Assembly (NCBI GenBank): GCA_045577455.1
Contig: JAZNIJ010000211.1
Span: 42,690-106,689 of the forward strand
Length of the DNA stretch: 64,000 nt
From: SIG653 sp045577455
Lineage (GTDB): Bacteria; Bacillota; Clostridia; Oscillospirales; CAG-382
Direction of reading: 5' to 3'
Under the pieces are notes generated by a model. The model ran no database searches. It saw nothing but the letters and a program-made list of their open reading frames with translations, and was not told where the DNA came from. The translations under genes and the position numbers were made by a program. This document shows positions 54,347-61,172 of this stretch, piece by piece (positions within the stretch are counted from its first letter, which is position 1; the number at the start of each line of letters is the position of its first letter).

Positions 54347-55231
54347 TTATTTTGTTTTACTATTTGTAATTTTTTTAAAAATACGTTTGAATTTCTTAGG
54401 TGCGATATATATAAGCGAGTACAAGAAGGAATAAAAACAACTTTTTATGTTTACTTTTTTATGACCATCAGATTTTAGGCATTTTTCACATGTATTAAGT
54501 GCGTTATAGAAGAAGAATTTTTGCTTAATATTAAGTTTGCCAAATGATGGGAGATTTTTCAGAAGCATCTTTTTATAAGCAGTGTAAAATTTTTCTTTCT
54601 TCATTGTGCTTGAGAGGTTAGCACCATGTTTTCTGTAGTCGTATAAAATCTCTTTGATTGAAACTGCTTCAAAATTTGCAAGAATTCGCTGCCAATAGTC
54701 GAAATCTTCCGTTAAGAACAAATCCAAATCGTAGTCTCCAATCTTTTCATATACAGCTCTTGTATACATAAAGCAAGCGCCAATACAGTTAGAACCAACG
54801 ATTATGTTTTTATAATCCTTATCAACTATATAATAGTCAGTTATATTGTCGTTTTCATCTATAGTATTATATGAAGCATATACAAACTGAGCATTGTTGG
54901 AATTTTGCAATGCTGTTACCATTTTTTCAATTGCAGTGGTATGAAATTTGTTATCATCCGATGTCCAGGTTAAATAATCTCCTTTTGATAACGAAAAACC
55001 TCTGTTTAAATTTCCTGGCAATTTTAAGTTGTGTTCATTGCGAAAATATTTTATTCTGTCATCTGATTTAACATATTCTTCTGATATTAAGGGAGTTTCA
55101 TCGGTGGAACAATCATCTAAAATAAGAAGCTCCCAATTTTTATAAGTTTGCTTTATAATGCTATCTATGCTTTTTTTAAGATATTTAGCACCATTATAAA
55201 CAGGCAAAACAATACTAACTAAATTATTCAT
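54347..55231 (-). CDS. Family 2 glycosyltransferase
   Basis: The 294-residue GT-A enzyme opens VSIVLPVYNGAKYLKKSI and LLILDDCSTDET, with the metal-binding motif TWTSDDN (near residue 90) and the downstream LTEDFDYWQRILA acceptor motif. It adds one sugar to a surface polysaccharide or glycolipid. The C-terminus is basic (KKFKRIFKKITN), which suits membrane attachment. TTGAGG precedes the ATG. It is 18 bp behind wecB in the same operon. Confidence 0.9.
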   Translation of the reverse strand: MNNLVSIVLPVYNGAKYLKKSIDSIIKQTYKNWELLILDDCSTDETPLISEEYVKSDDRIKYFRNEHNLKLPGNLNRGFSLSKGDYLTWTSDDNKFHTTAIEKMVTALQNSNNAQFVYASYNTIDENDNITDYYIVDKDYKNIIVGSNCIGACFMYTRAVYEKIGDYDLDLFLTEDFDYWQRILANFEAVSIKEILYDYRKHGANLSSTMKKEKFYTAYKKMLLKNLPSFGKLNIKQKFFFYNALNTCEKCLKSDGHKKVNIKSCFYSFLYSLIYIAPKKFKRIFKKITNSKTK

Positions 55232-55249
55232 ATGAACCTCAAGTAATTA

Positions 55250-56359
55250 TTATAAATTATTCTCTAAAATATCAGCTATCCTGCGACAAGCAAAACCATC
55301 TCCATAAGGGTTGCTGGCAGTACACATTTTTGAGTATTCTTCGCTGGATGTTAGCAATGATTTGAAACAGTTGTATATAGTTTTTTCTTCTGTGCCAACC
55401 AATTTTAAAGTGCCTGCCTCAATTCCTTCAGGCCTTTCTGTCGTATCGCGCATAACCAATACGGGTTTTCCCAAAGATGGTGCTTCTTCTTGAATTCCAC
55501 CAGAATCAGTTAAAACTAAATAGCTCTGATTAAGGAAGTTGTGGAAGTCTAAAACATCTAACGGCTCAATGATGTGAATCCTATCATTGTCTCCTAATAT
55601 TTCTTCTGCGGTTTTTCTGACAACTGGGTTCATATGTATGGGATAAATTGCTTTAATATCGTCATGTTCATCAATAACTCTTTTTATTGCTCTGAACATG
55701 TTTTTCATCGGTTCTCCTAAATTTTCCCTTCTGTGCGCTGTTATTAGAATCAATCTGCTATCCTTCGCCCATTCTAATTCAGGATGTGTATAATCTTTTT
55801 TTACTGTTGTTTTCAATGCATCTATGGCGGTGTTCCCCGTAACATAAATGCTGTTGGGACATTTTCCTTCTTTGAGCAAATGGTTCTTTGCTGTTTCGGT
55901 GGGAGAAAAGTTAAACTTGCTTATTATACCTACAGCTTGTCTATTGAATTCTTCTGGGAAAGGGGAATATATATCATAGGTTCTGAGACCTGCCTCAACA
56001 TGACCAACGGGAATTTGCATATAAAAGCACGCTAAAGCAGTAACAAATGTGGTAGAAGTATCACCGTGAACCAAAACAATGTCAGGATGAGTTTCCTCCA
56101 AAACCTCTTTAATTTTTTGCAAAATATTGGTGGTTATATCAAAGAGGGATTGGCCTGCTTTCATTATAGAAAGATCATAATCAGGTTTGACTTCAAAGGC
56201 ATTCAAAACTTGATCAAGCATCTGACGATGTTGTCCCGTAACACAGACCAAAGTTTTTAAGTGTTCTCTTGACTTTAATTCGTTAACTAAAGGGCACATT
56301 TTAATAGCTTCTGGACGAGTTCCAAACACAACTAAAACTTTTTTTATTATTTTATCCAT
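55250..56359 (-). CDS. wecB: UDP-N-acetylglucosamine 2-epimerase, non-hydrolysing
   Basis: The 369-residue enzyme interconverts UDP-GlcNAc and UDP-ManNAc. VLVVFGTRPEAIKMCPL is at the start, then HGDTSTTFVTALACF, GHVEAGLRTYDIYSPFPEE, TAHRREN, LTDSGGIQEEAP and VMRDTTERPEGIEAG, all family landmarks. It supplies ManNAc for wall teichoic acid or capsule. The ribosome site is weak. A promoter lies at 56404-56432. Confidence 0.95.
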   Translation of the reverse strand: MDKIIKKVLVVFGTRPEAIKMCPLVNELKSREHLKTLVCVTGQHRQMLDQVLNAFEVKPDYDLSIMKAGQSLFDITTNILQKIKEVLEETHPDIVLVHGDTSTTFVTALACFYMQIPVGHVEAGLRTYDIYSPFPEEFNRQAVGIISKFNFSPTETAKNHLLKEGKCPNSIYVTGNTAIDALKTTVKKDYTHPELEWAKDSRLILITAHRRENLGEPMKNMFRAIKRVIDEHDDIKAIYPIHMNPVVRKTAEEILGDNDRIHIIEPLDVLDFHNFLNQSYLVLTDSGGIQEEAPSLGKPVLVMRDTTERPEGIEAGTLKLVGTEEKTIYNCFKSLLTSSEEYSKMCTASNPYGDGFACRRIADILENNL

Positions 56360-56403
56360 AAGAAAATCCGACTTTCATATATTAAAATTTATAGTTCATT
56401 TTT

Positions 56404-56432
56404 ATTGTAACATAACAAAAACAAAAAGGCAA
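56404..56432 (-). promoter_or_regulatory. Promoter for wecB-GT2
   Basis: Minus-strand TTGCCT (56427-56432) and TACAAT (56404-56409), 17 bases apart. Confidence 0.65.
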
Positions 56433-56468
56433 TACTTTTTTGATTTCTTTTTAATTTCTTTGAAAAAA

Positions 56469-56495
56469 AAGTGAATTCACTTTGGGAATTCACTT
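56469..56495. repeat. Inverted repeat between divergent promoters
   Basis: AAGTGAATTC and GAATTCACTT flank seven bases, between the wecB promoter and the tRNA-Ser promoter. No transcript needs ending here, so a protein site or insulator is possible. Confidence 0.45.
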
Positions 56496-56530
56496 CTGCT
56501 AAAAATCCCATAAATAAATAAAAAAAGGTA

Positions 56531-56559
56531 TTGACAAATTCGCAATTATATATTATAAT
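56531..56559 (+). promoter_or_regulatory. Promoter for tRNA-Ser genes
   Basis: TTGACA (56531-56536) and TATAAT (56554-56559), 17 bases apart, 15 bp before the tRNA 5' end. Confidence 0.9.
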
Positions 56560-56573
56560 AATAAAGCTGTCAA

Positions 56574-56662
56574 GGAGAGATGTCCGAGCGGTTTAAGGAG
56601 CTGGTCTTGAAAACCAGTGACCCGGCAACGGGCCGTGGGTTCGAATCCCACTCTCTCCGCCA
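56574..56662 (+). tRNA. tRNA-Ser (anticodon UGA)
   Basis: Acceptor arms GGAGAGA and TCTCTCC pair; loop CTTGAAA gives anticodon TGA; long variable arm; T arm GGGTTCGAATCCC; CCA is encoded. Confidence 0.97.
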
Positions 56663-56772
56663 AGCAATTTTATTGCTGTATAGAAGAATTAGACAGCTTG
56701 TGCTGTGTATATTGCAAAAGCAATATGAAGTGGCAGAAGGAAACAACTTAATAATGTTTATATTTTCACGAT

Positions 56773-56863
56773 GGAGAAGTACTCAAGTGGTGAAGAGGCG
56801 CCCCTGCTAAGGGTGTAGGTCGTTAACCGCGGCGCGAGGGTTCAAATCCCTCCTTCTCCGCCA
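56773..56863 (+). tRNA. tRNA-Ser (anticodon GCU)
   Basis: Acceptor arms GGAGAAG and CTTCTCC pair; loop CTGCTAA gives anticodon GCT; long variable arm; T arm GGGTTCAAATCCC; CCA is encoded. Its last 21 bases recur at 56999-57019. Confidence 0.96.
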
Positions 56864-57019
56864 AAATAATAGAGCATACACGCAGGTGTATGCTCTATTA
56901 TTTTGCATCAGAAAGAAGGAGGGATTTGAACGGGTGCGTGTAAGAAAAGTGTCCGGCGGACACTTTTCCCGCACCCTGACCGAGCCTGCAGGCGAGAACA
57001 AATCCCTCCTTCTCCGCCA
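56843..57019. repeat. tRNA-Ser 3'-end direct repeats around a compound hairpin
   Basis: The last 21 bases of tRNA-Ser(GCU) (56843-56863) are repeated exactly at 56999-57019. Between them are a terminator and a compound hairpin. The hairpin has GAAGGAGGGATTTG (56915-56928), an inverted copy of the same tRNA end, an inner GGGTGCG/CGCACCC stem and a core AAAAGTGTCC/GGACACTTTT with a three-base loop. The layout resembles integration att repeats left by a very small element. Confidence 0.7.
56863..56908 (+). terminator. Terminator of tRNA-Ser(GCU)
   Basis: A perfect 19-bp stem starts on the last base of the tRNA and ends in TTTT, loop GCAG; the right arm reads GTGTATGCTCTATTATTTT. Confidence 0.92.
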
Positions 57020-57020
57020 G

Positions 57021-57062
57021 AAAAAGCACACATTTGTCTACCAAGACAATGTGTGCTTTTTT
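57021..57062 (+). terminator. Second terminator after the duplicated tRNA end
   Basis: AAAAAGCACACATT pairs with AATGTGTGCTTTTT, with an added GTC/GAC step. This probably is the original tRNA terminator, now displaced. Confidence 0.8.
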
Positions 57063-57066
57063 CAAC

Positions 57067-57261
57067 TAAATCCGCCTTTGGCGGAAGAAATCCACCTGCG
57101 GCGGATGAAATCGCTTCGCGATGAAATCCCGCTTCGCGGGGAGAAATAGGGCGGATTTAATTTCATCTGAGGCGGCACGCCGAAGATTTCATCCGAGCAT
57201 CGCGAGGATTTCATCGTGCAACGCACGATTTCATTAAAGATGCAAGGCTACGCCTTGATTT
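57067..57261. repeat. Mini-hairpin array A (about eight units)
   Basis: Units of 5-6 bp arms with three-base loops follow one another: CCGCC-TTT-GGCGG, TCGC-TTC-GCGA, TCCCGC-TTC-GCGGGGA, GGCG-GCA-CGCC, CGTGC-AAC-GCACG and CAAGGC-TAC-GCCTTG. Arms differ between units, but linkers are nearly constant: GATGAAAT on the left half and ATTTCATC on the right half. Period is about 20 bases. Confidence 0.75.
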
Positions 57262-57283
57262 ATATACCAAAGTGTGATATAAT
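57255..57283 (+). promoter_or_regulatory. Promoter built on the last hairpin of array A
   Basis: TTGATT (57255-57260) is formed by the end of the CAAGGC-TAC-GCCTTG unit; TATAAT is at 57278-57283, 17 bases on. Confidence 0.75.
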
Positions 57284-57351
57284 AAACTCACTGATAATAG
57301 GAATTAGACGAAGAACTATTGCGGAAATCAAGAAAGGAGTTTTGGTGCTAT

Positions 57352-57807
57352 ATGTGGAATGAAATAAAAAATGAAATTGATATCGAAAATTTGATGAAAG
57401 AATATAGCGACTTTCACGATAGCTGTATAGTATCAATAAGCTATCATAGCGGAGCATTTGTTGATGATGAGGGTGCTATGGCAAATGGCGGATTGCTTGA
57501 TCATAGCATTGAAATGATATTACATAGTCAGTGTAATAAACCTATTGAACTTCGTTTTACAGGAGCAAGAAAATGTAATATTGTTGGCTGGGAGGATAAT
57601 TATTTCTGCGACATTTTTTGTGCATATTTGAATTTTCATAGTGACCTACTTGGTAAAACTCGTGATGACAAGCTGATAGTGTGGGCGGATTGTGATGGTT
57701 TTAATCCCATAAATTATACGGAAGAAAAACCGATTTCCACTAACGGAAACCACAGTACTTATGTAATTGCTGAAAAACTGTTTTGGAGGATAAAGACGGA
57801 GGACTGA
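57352..57807 (+). CDS. Hypothetical 151-residue protein
   Basis: The product begins MWNEIKNEIDIENLMKEYSD and contains FHDSCIVSISYHSGAFVDDE, then RFTGARKCNIVGWEDNYFCD and LIVWADCDGFNP. The opening FHDS motif and later W-x-x-C-D-x-F pattern recall small alpha/beta proteins of the immunity-protein type found near toxin loci, but I cannot name the family and no toxin is beside it. AAAGGAG precedes the ATG at 57352. It is driven by the array A promoter. Confidence 0.6.
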   Translation: MWNEIKNEIDIENLMKEYSDFHDSCIVSISYHSGAFVDDEGAMANGGLLDHSIEMILHSQCNKPIELRFTGARKCNIVGWEDNYFCDIFCAYLNFHSDLLGKTRDDKLIVWADCDGFNPINYTEEKPISTNGNHSTYVIAEKLFWRIKTED

Positions 57808-57892
57808 TACATCGAGACAATCTCCAATTTTTGTCGAGTAGTTAACAGCGCAAAATCACACACCTTTTCACTGTTCTTTCACAAAAACTAAC

Positions 57893-57917
57893 GGATACCG
57901 AAAAGGTATCCTTTTTT
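57893..57917 (+). terminator. Terminator with conserved tail
   Basis: GGATACC pairs with GGTATCC, then TTTTTT. The next bases (TTTTGCATCAGAAAGAAGGA, 57915-57934) repeat those after the terminator at 56863-56908. Confidence 0.8.
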
Positions 57918-58039
57918 GCATCAGAAAGAAGGAAAAATTCTAAAGTCGAATTCAACTTTCTCGTTTTTGCTAAAATATACTTTGAGAAATATTTACATCA
58001 AATAATCAGATAAATGTAGTAAGTAAAAATAAAAAAAGG

Positions 58040-58067
58040 TTGCGAAATCCCTTTTCTGTGTTATAAT
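58040..58067 (+). promoter_or_regulatory. Promoter for the 179-residue hypothetical protein
   Basis: TTGCGA (58040-58045) and TATAAT (58062-58067), 16 bases apart. Transcription would start near 58074, so the ATG at 58066 cannot be the start. Confidence 0.65.
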
Positions 58068-58086
58068 GTTTAAAAGAGGTGATTGT

Positions 58087-58626
58087 GTGAAATTGGATGA
58101 AGCAAAAGATCTGCTGGTTAATAATAATATATATTTTGATATGTTCGAATATTTAAATGAAAAAGAATATTGGCTTCACACAATAATGTTTCCATACATT
58201 GAAAATGCAAAAGACTGCAAGGTTATAGCTTTGACTATAGCGAGTAATAATGGGAAAAAGAATATTGAGCTTCAGTTCAATGAAGTGAATAATGATTTTG
58301 TTTTTGTTGATTTAAGGTTTGGAGATTATTGTTTTGAATTATTTGACCACGCTGAAGAAACTCTTGCTACGGAATTAGTTAAAATAATCAATAAAATCAA
58401 AAGTGGGAGATTAGCTGTAATAGTTAAAAACAATATAAAAAAGAAAAGTTGGCTTGGAGATGCCACGTTTGATTTGGATGACGATGATGAGCTTATGGGC
58501 AAACAGGGATTTGAACAGGTGAAACAAATGATCAAAAGGCCGAGAAGTTTTATATCAAAGCTATTTAAACCTCAAATACAGTATGAAATTTACGATTGGA
58601 ATTCATATGACTGTATTGTGAAATAA
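58087..58626 (+). CDS. Hypothetical 179-residue protein
   Basis: The product begins MKLDEAKDLLVNNNIYFDMF and has an alpha/beta look with an acidic run (FDLDDDDELMGKQGFEQVKQ) near residue 140 and a C-terminal KPQIQYEIYDWNSYDCIVK. Start GTG 58087 follows AGAGGTG and is required by the promoter position. Size, acidity and isolation recall immunity proteins or small phage-defence accessories; this is not a firm match. The codons are very AT-rich. Confidence 0.6.
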   Translation: MKLDEAKDLLVNNNIYFDMFEYLNEKEYWLHTIMFPYIENAKDCKVIALTIASNNGKKNIELQFNEVNNDFVFVDLRFGDYCFELFDHAEETLATELVKIINKIKSGRLAVIVKNNIKKKSWLGDATFDLDDDDELMGKQGFEQVKQMIKRPRSFISKLFKPQIQYEIYDWNSYDCIVK

Positions 58627-58848
58627 CTTTGTTTTTGTTCTGACGGATAAAATTTATTGACGAAAATATTATTAAATGCCAATTAACTCAGAAAAAACAT
58701 ATGAACATCGGAAATGAGTTGGAATTTTAAAAGGCACTTGATTATTTAGCTTTTTCACTTTGTAATATGATTTTGGATGCTGAATACCGCAGTTTGATAT
58801 CAGGCGTTGATTCTTAATTTAATAAATTACATATAAGGTGGTATATTT

Positions 58849-59652
58849 ATGAAGGTGATTTTAAGCAGAAAAGGGTTTGATTCTTCTAACGGAGGAATTC
58901 CAAGCCCAATAATGGAAAATGGACGGTTGATACCTTTACCAATACCATCTTGTGATTCAGATAGATACGACAATTTATATTATAATGAAGATTCATATCA
59001 AAAGTTAGTTTCAGATTTGAAATATAAAGGGGGTGCAACTTGCCATGTTGACCCTGACCTGACTTTGAGCAATAGAAAAAAGGGAATTAAAGGATGGTGT
59101 CCTGTTTTTGGACAAATAAATTCTTCTTCAATGTATTTGCAAAGCAGTGTTGGTGTTGCAGAGGGTGATTTGTTTCTTTTCTTTGGTAATTATCATTTTG
59201 TTGAAAGAAGTGGTGAAAAGTATCGTTTTGTAAAAAAGACAGATGATTTTTATAAAAACAATGATATACAGCTTATATGGGGATATCTTCAGGTGGGAAA
59301 GATAATAACAAACAAAAAGGATTTTTTGAAGTATTCCTGGCATCCCCACGCAAACGAGGAAAGAATTTGCAACCCTTCTAATGTTATGTTTGTTGCGAGA
59401 GAAAAGCTTTCTTTTAACGAAAATATGTCCGGTGCAGGTGTTTTCAGATATGATGAAAAACGAGTATTAACGGCTAAGGGATGTAATAAGGCGACATGGA
59501 TAAAAAACACGGTATATGATGTTAATTCGGTTGTAGGGAATAGAAAAAACTCGTGTGCAACAGATAGGGGCATATATTATGCGGGTATATGGCAGGAGCT
59601 TGGGCTTAAAGAAACAAAAGAATGCGAGGCGTGGGCAAAATCGTTGTTTTAA
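58849..59652 (+). CDS. Nmad3-like putative nucleotide-modification protein
   Basis: The 267-residue protein starts MKVILSRKGFDSSNGGIPSP, followed by LIPLPIPS, CHVDPDL, GWCPVFGQI, GDLFLFFGNYHF and IQLIWGYLQVGKI. These phrases match the Nmad3 family (nucleotide modification associated domain 3), placed by comparative genomics with phage and bacterial DNA base hypermodification. Family members are usually linked to restriction or modification genes; here none is adjacent. AAGGTGG precedes the ATG. The activity is not known from experiment, and my family call is by eye. Confidence 0.65.
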   Translation: MKVILSRKGFDSSNGGIPSPIMENGRLIPLPIPSCDSDRYDNLYYNEDSYQKLVSDLKYKGGATCHVDPDLTLSNRKKGIKGWCPVFGQINSSSMYLQSSVGVAEGDLFLFFGNYHFVERSGEKYRFVKKTDDFYKNNDIQLIWGYLQVGKIITNKKDFLKYSWHPHANEERICNPSNVMFVAREKLSFNENMSGAGVFRYDEKRVLTAKGCNKATWIKNTVYDVNSVVGNRKNSCATDRGIYYAGIWQELGLKETKECEAWAKSLF

Positions 59653-59771
59653 AGCTCTTTTGGGGAAAAGTTCGGAATAATGTTTTTTATAATATCCTGA
59701 AATAAGGATGAAAATAAAAAAGAAAAATTCGAGAAAATTTTGGAAAATTCAAAAAAAATTACAAAAAGGTA

Positions 59772-59800
59772 TTGACAATTGAAAATGAATGTGGTATAAT
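59772..59800 (+). promoter_or_regulatory. Promoter for tRNA-Thr and tRNA-Tyr
   Basis: TTGACA (59772-59777) and TATAAT (59795-59800), 17 bases apart, 22 bp before the tRNA-Thr 5' end. Confidence 0.92.
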
Positions 59801-59821
59801 ACATCTCGTCGGTTGAGAGAT

Positions 59822-59896
59822 GCTGGTGTAGCTCAATGGTAGAGCAGCTGATTTGTAATCAGCAGGTTGGGGGTTCGACTCCCTTCACCAGCTCCA
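59822..59896 (+). tRNA. tRNA-Thr (anticodon UGU)
   Basis: Acceptor arms GCTGGTG and CACCAGC pair; loop TTTGTAA gives anticodon TGT; T loop GGGTTCGACTCCC; CCA is encoded. Confidence 0.96.
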
Positions 59897-59911
59897 TTTT
59901 TTAACCGATAA

Positions 59912-59996
59912 GGGGGAATTCCCGAGCGGCCAAAGGGGGCAGACTGTAAATCTGTTGTCACTGACTTCGGTGGTCCGAATCCACCTTCCCCCACCA
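59912..59996 (+). tRNA. tRNA-Tyr (anticodon GUA)
   Basis: Acceptor arms GGGGGAA and TTCCCCC pair; loop CTGTAAA gives anticodon GTA; the long variable arm fits bacterial tRNA-Tyr; CCA is encoded. It is 15 bp after tRNA-Thr. Confidence 0.96.
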
Positions 59997-59998
59997 AC

Positions 59999-60035
59999 AA
60001 AAAGAAAACTTTTGTCTACCAAAAGTTCTCTTTTT
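59999..60035 (+). terminator. Terminator of the tRNA-Thr/Tyr unit
   Basis: AAAAAG..AACTTTTG pairs with CAAAAGTT..CTTTTT (two mismatched bases inside). Confidence 0.8.
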
Positions 60036-60041
60036 GTTTAT

Positions 60042-60228
60042 CCAAGCCGCAGGCTTGGCATATCATCGACGCACGAAGTGCGGCGTATATCATCAAGGGC
60101 GGCGAGCCGCCCTTGTATCTCATCACGCGCCAACGTGTATCCTCCTGCGGCTTGATGATATACAAAACTTCGTTTTGATGATATACCGCAACAAGTTGCG
60201 GATGAAATACAAGGCTACGCCTTGATTT
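60042..60228. repeat. Mini-hairpin array B (about seven units)
   Basis: Units: CCAAGCC-GCA-GGCTTGG, CGCAC-GAA-GTGCG, CAAGGGCGGC-GA-GCCGCCCTTG, CAAAAC-TTC-GTTTTG, CCGCAAC-AA-GTTGCGG and last CAAGGC-TAC-GCCTTG. Linkers are ATATCATC on the left half and GATGATAT on the right half, changing to GATGAAAT before the last unit. The last unit matches that of array A exactly. Confidence 0.75.
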
Positions 60229-60250
60229 GTTTGCGGTTGTATGGTATAAT
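60222..60250 (+). promoter_or_regulatory. Promoter built on the last hairpin of array B
   Basis: TTGATT (60222-60227) from the CAAGGC-TAC-GCCTTG unit, then TATAAT (60245-60250) after 17 bases, 38 bp before the next start codon. Confidence 0.78.
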
Positions 60251-60288
60251 CTAACCGATAAATAAGAATTTGACGGAGGGAGTATATT

Positions 60289-60690
60289 ATGAACAAAGCA
60301 GGAAAAATCATATTGATAATATTATCAATTGTAGTAGCCTTAATAGTTGGCGGTTACCTTTTAGTTGTTGCTTTTGGGAACGGCACATTCAACTTTATGC
60401 TTCCAAAGGAAATCGCAACTTATCATAGTCCCGATGCAGAATATTCGCTTGTTTTTGAGCAAATGGGTGACCCTGCATGGCCTTTTGGTCCAACGGATGT
60501 TAGATTAACCCTTAAAAATTGTAATGGGGAAATTATTGAGCGTGTATCTACTCAGCTTAGCGATGATGGTGCAAATGCGAGCGAACACAACATTGCGTCT
60601 ATTTCTTGGAACGATGATGCGGTAATTGTTGTTCTTAGAGCTTCAGAGATGAAGGACAAGGAAATATCAATAGCATATAATAAGAGTTAA
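60289..60690 (+). CDS. Hypothetical membrane-anchored protein
   Basis: The 133-residue protein has one N-terminal helix (IILIILSIVVALIVGGYLLV) and an extracytoplasmic beta-rich domain with PAWPFGPTDVRLTLKNCNG and SISWNDDAVIVVLRASEM. The WPFGPTDVRLTL phrase seems to define a small family that I cannot name. GGAGGG precedes the ATG. It is driven by the array B promoter. Confidence 0.65.
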   Translation: MNKAGKIILIILSIVVALIVGGYLLVVAFGNGTFNFMLPKEIATYHSPDAEYSLVFEQMGDPAWPFGPTDVRLTLKNCNGEIIERVSTQLSDDGANASEHNIASISWNDDAVIVVLRASEMKDKEISIAYNKS

Positions 60691-60788
60691 CCAATTCCAA
60701 TTTGTCGAACATATGCACGGAGCCCAAGCAGACACCTTTTGTTCGTTTTTACCCCCATTCAGACACCTTTTATCACGTTTAAGCCAAC

Positions 60789-60825
60789 AAAAAGCACTTT
60801 TGTCATCAGACAAAAGTGCTTTTTT
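60789..60825 (+). terminator. Terminator heading array C
   Basis: Perfect 16-bp stem AAAAAGCACTTTTGTC / GACAAAAGTGCTTTTT, loop ATCA, then T. It parallels the hairpins that precede arrays A and B. Confidence 0.88.
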
Positions 60826-61079
60826 GAATGATGTTTGCCTTCGGTAAATGATGTTGGCTACGCCAATGATGACGGCTGCGCCTAATGATGTGTGCCGACG
60901 GACAGCGGGCAAACATCGCATCATTGCGAAACACGGTTAAGAAACATCATATTTACTCTGCAAATGTTCGCTAAAGCGAATGTGGGCAAATTTCATTTCA
61001 CATCGACCGAAGGGAGATGTTTCATAATTTCCGTAAGGAAATTATTTCACATTCGGCATAAGCCGAATATTTCATATGA
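60826..61079. repeat. Mini-hairpin array C (about eight units, partly decayed)
   Basis: Units include TTTGCC-TTC-GGTAAA, TTGGC-TAC-GCCAA, TTCGCT-AA-AGCGAA, TAATTTCC-GTAA-GGAAATTA and ATTCGGC-ATAA-GCCGAAT. Linkers are AATGATG on the left and TTTCAT/TTTCAC on the right. No CAAGGC-TAC unit or promoter is seen at its end. The stretch holds no gene. Confidence 0.65.
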
Positions 61080-61105
61080 AAAACAATATTGCATTGAAAA
61101 ATATT

Positions 61106-61144
61106 AAAAAGGATTCTCTGTTTTTTGACAGGGAATCCTTTTTT
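61106..61144. terminator. Bidirectional terminator before pdxK
   Basis: AAAAAGGATTC pairs with GAATCCTTTTT, and CTGT with ACAG inside. A-run and T-run on either side suit both directions. Confidence 0.85.
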
Positions 61145-61172
61145 ACTATAGATTTAATTTTAAAATTACAGA

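Noticed and set aside
56580..57149. Open frames across the tRNA-Ser genes and the compound hairpin
   Set aside because: They translate tRNA and palindromic DNA.
57067..61079. CRISPR arrays
   Set aside because: The linkers are only 7-9 bases, the intervening units are palindromes rather than unique spacers, and no cas gene is present.
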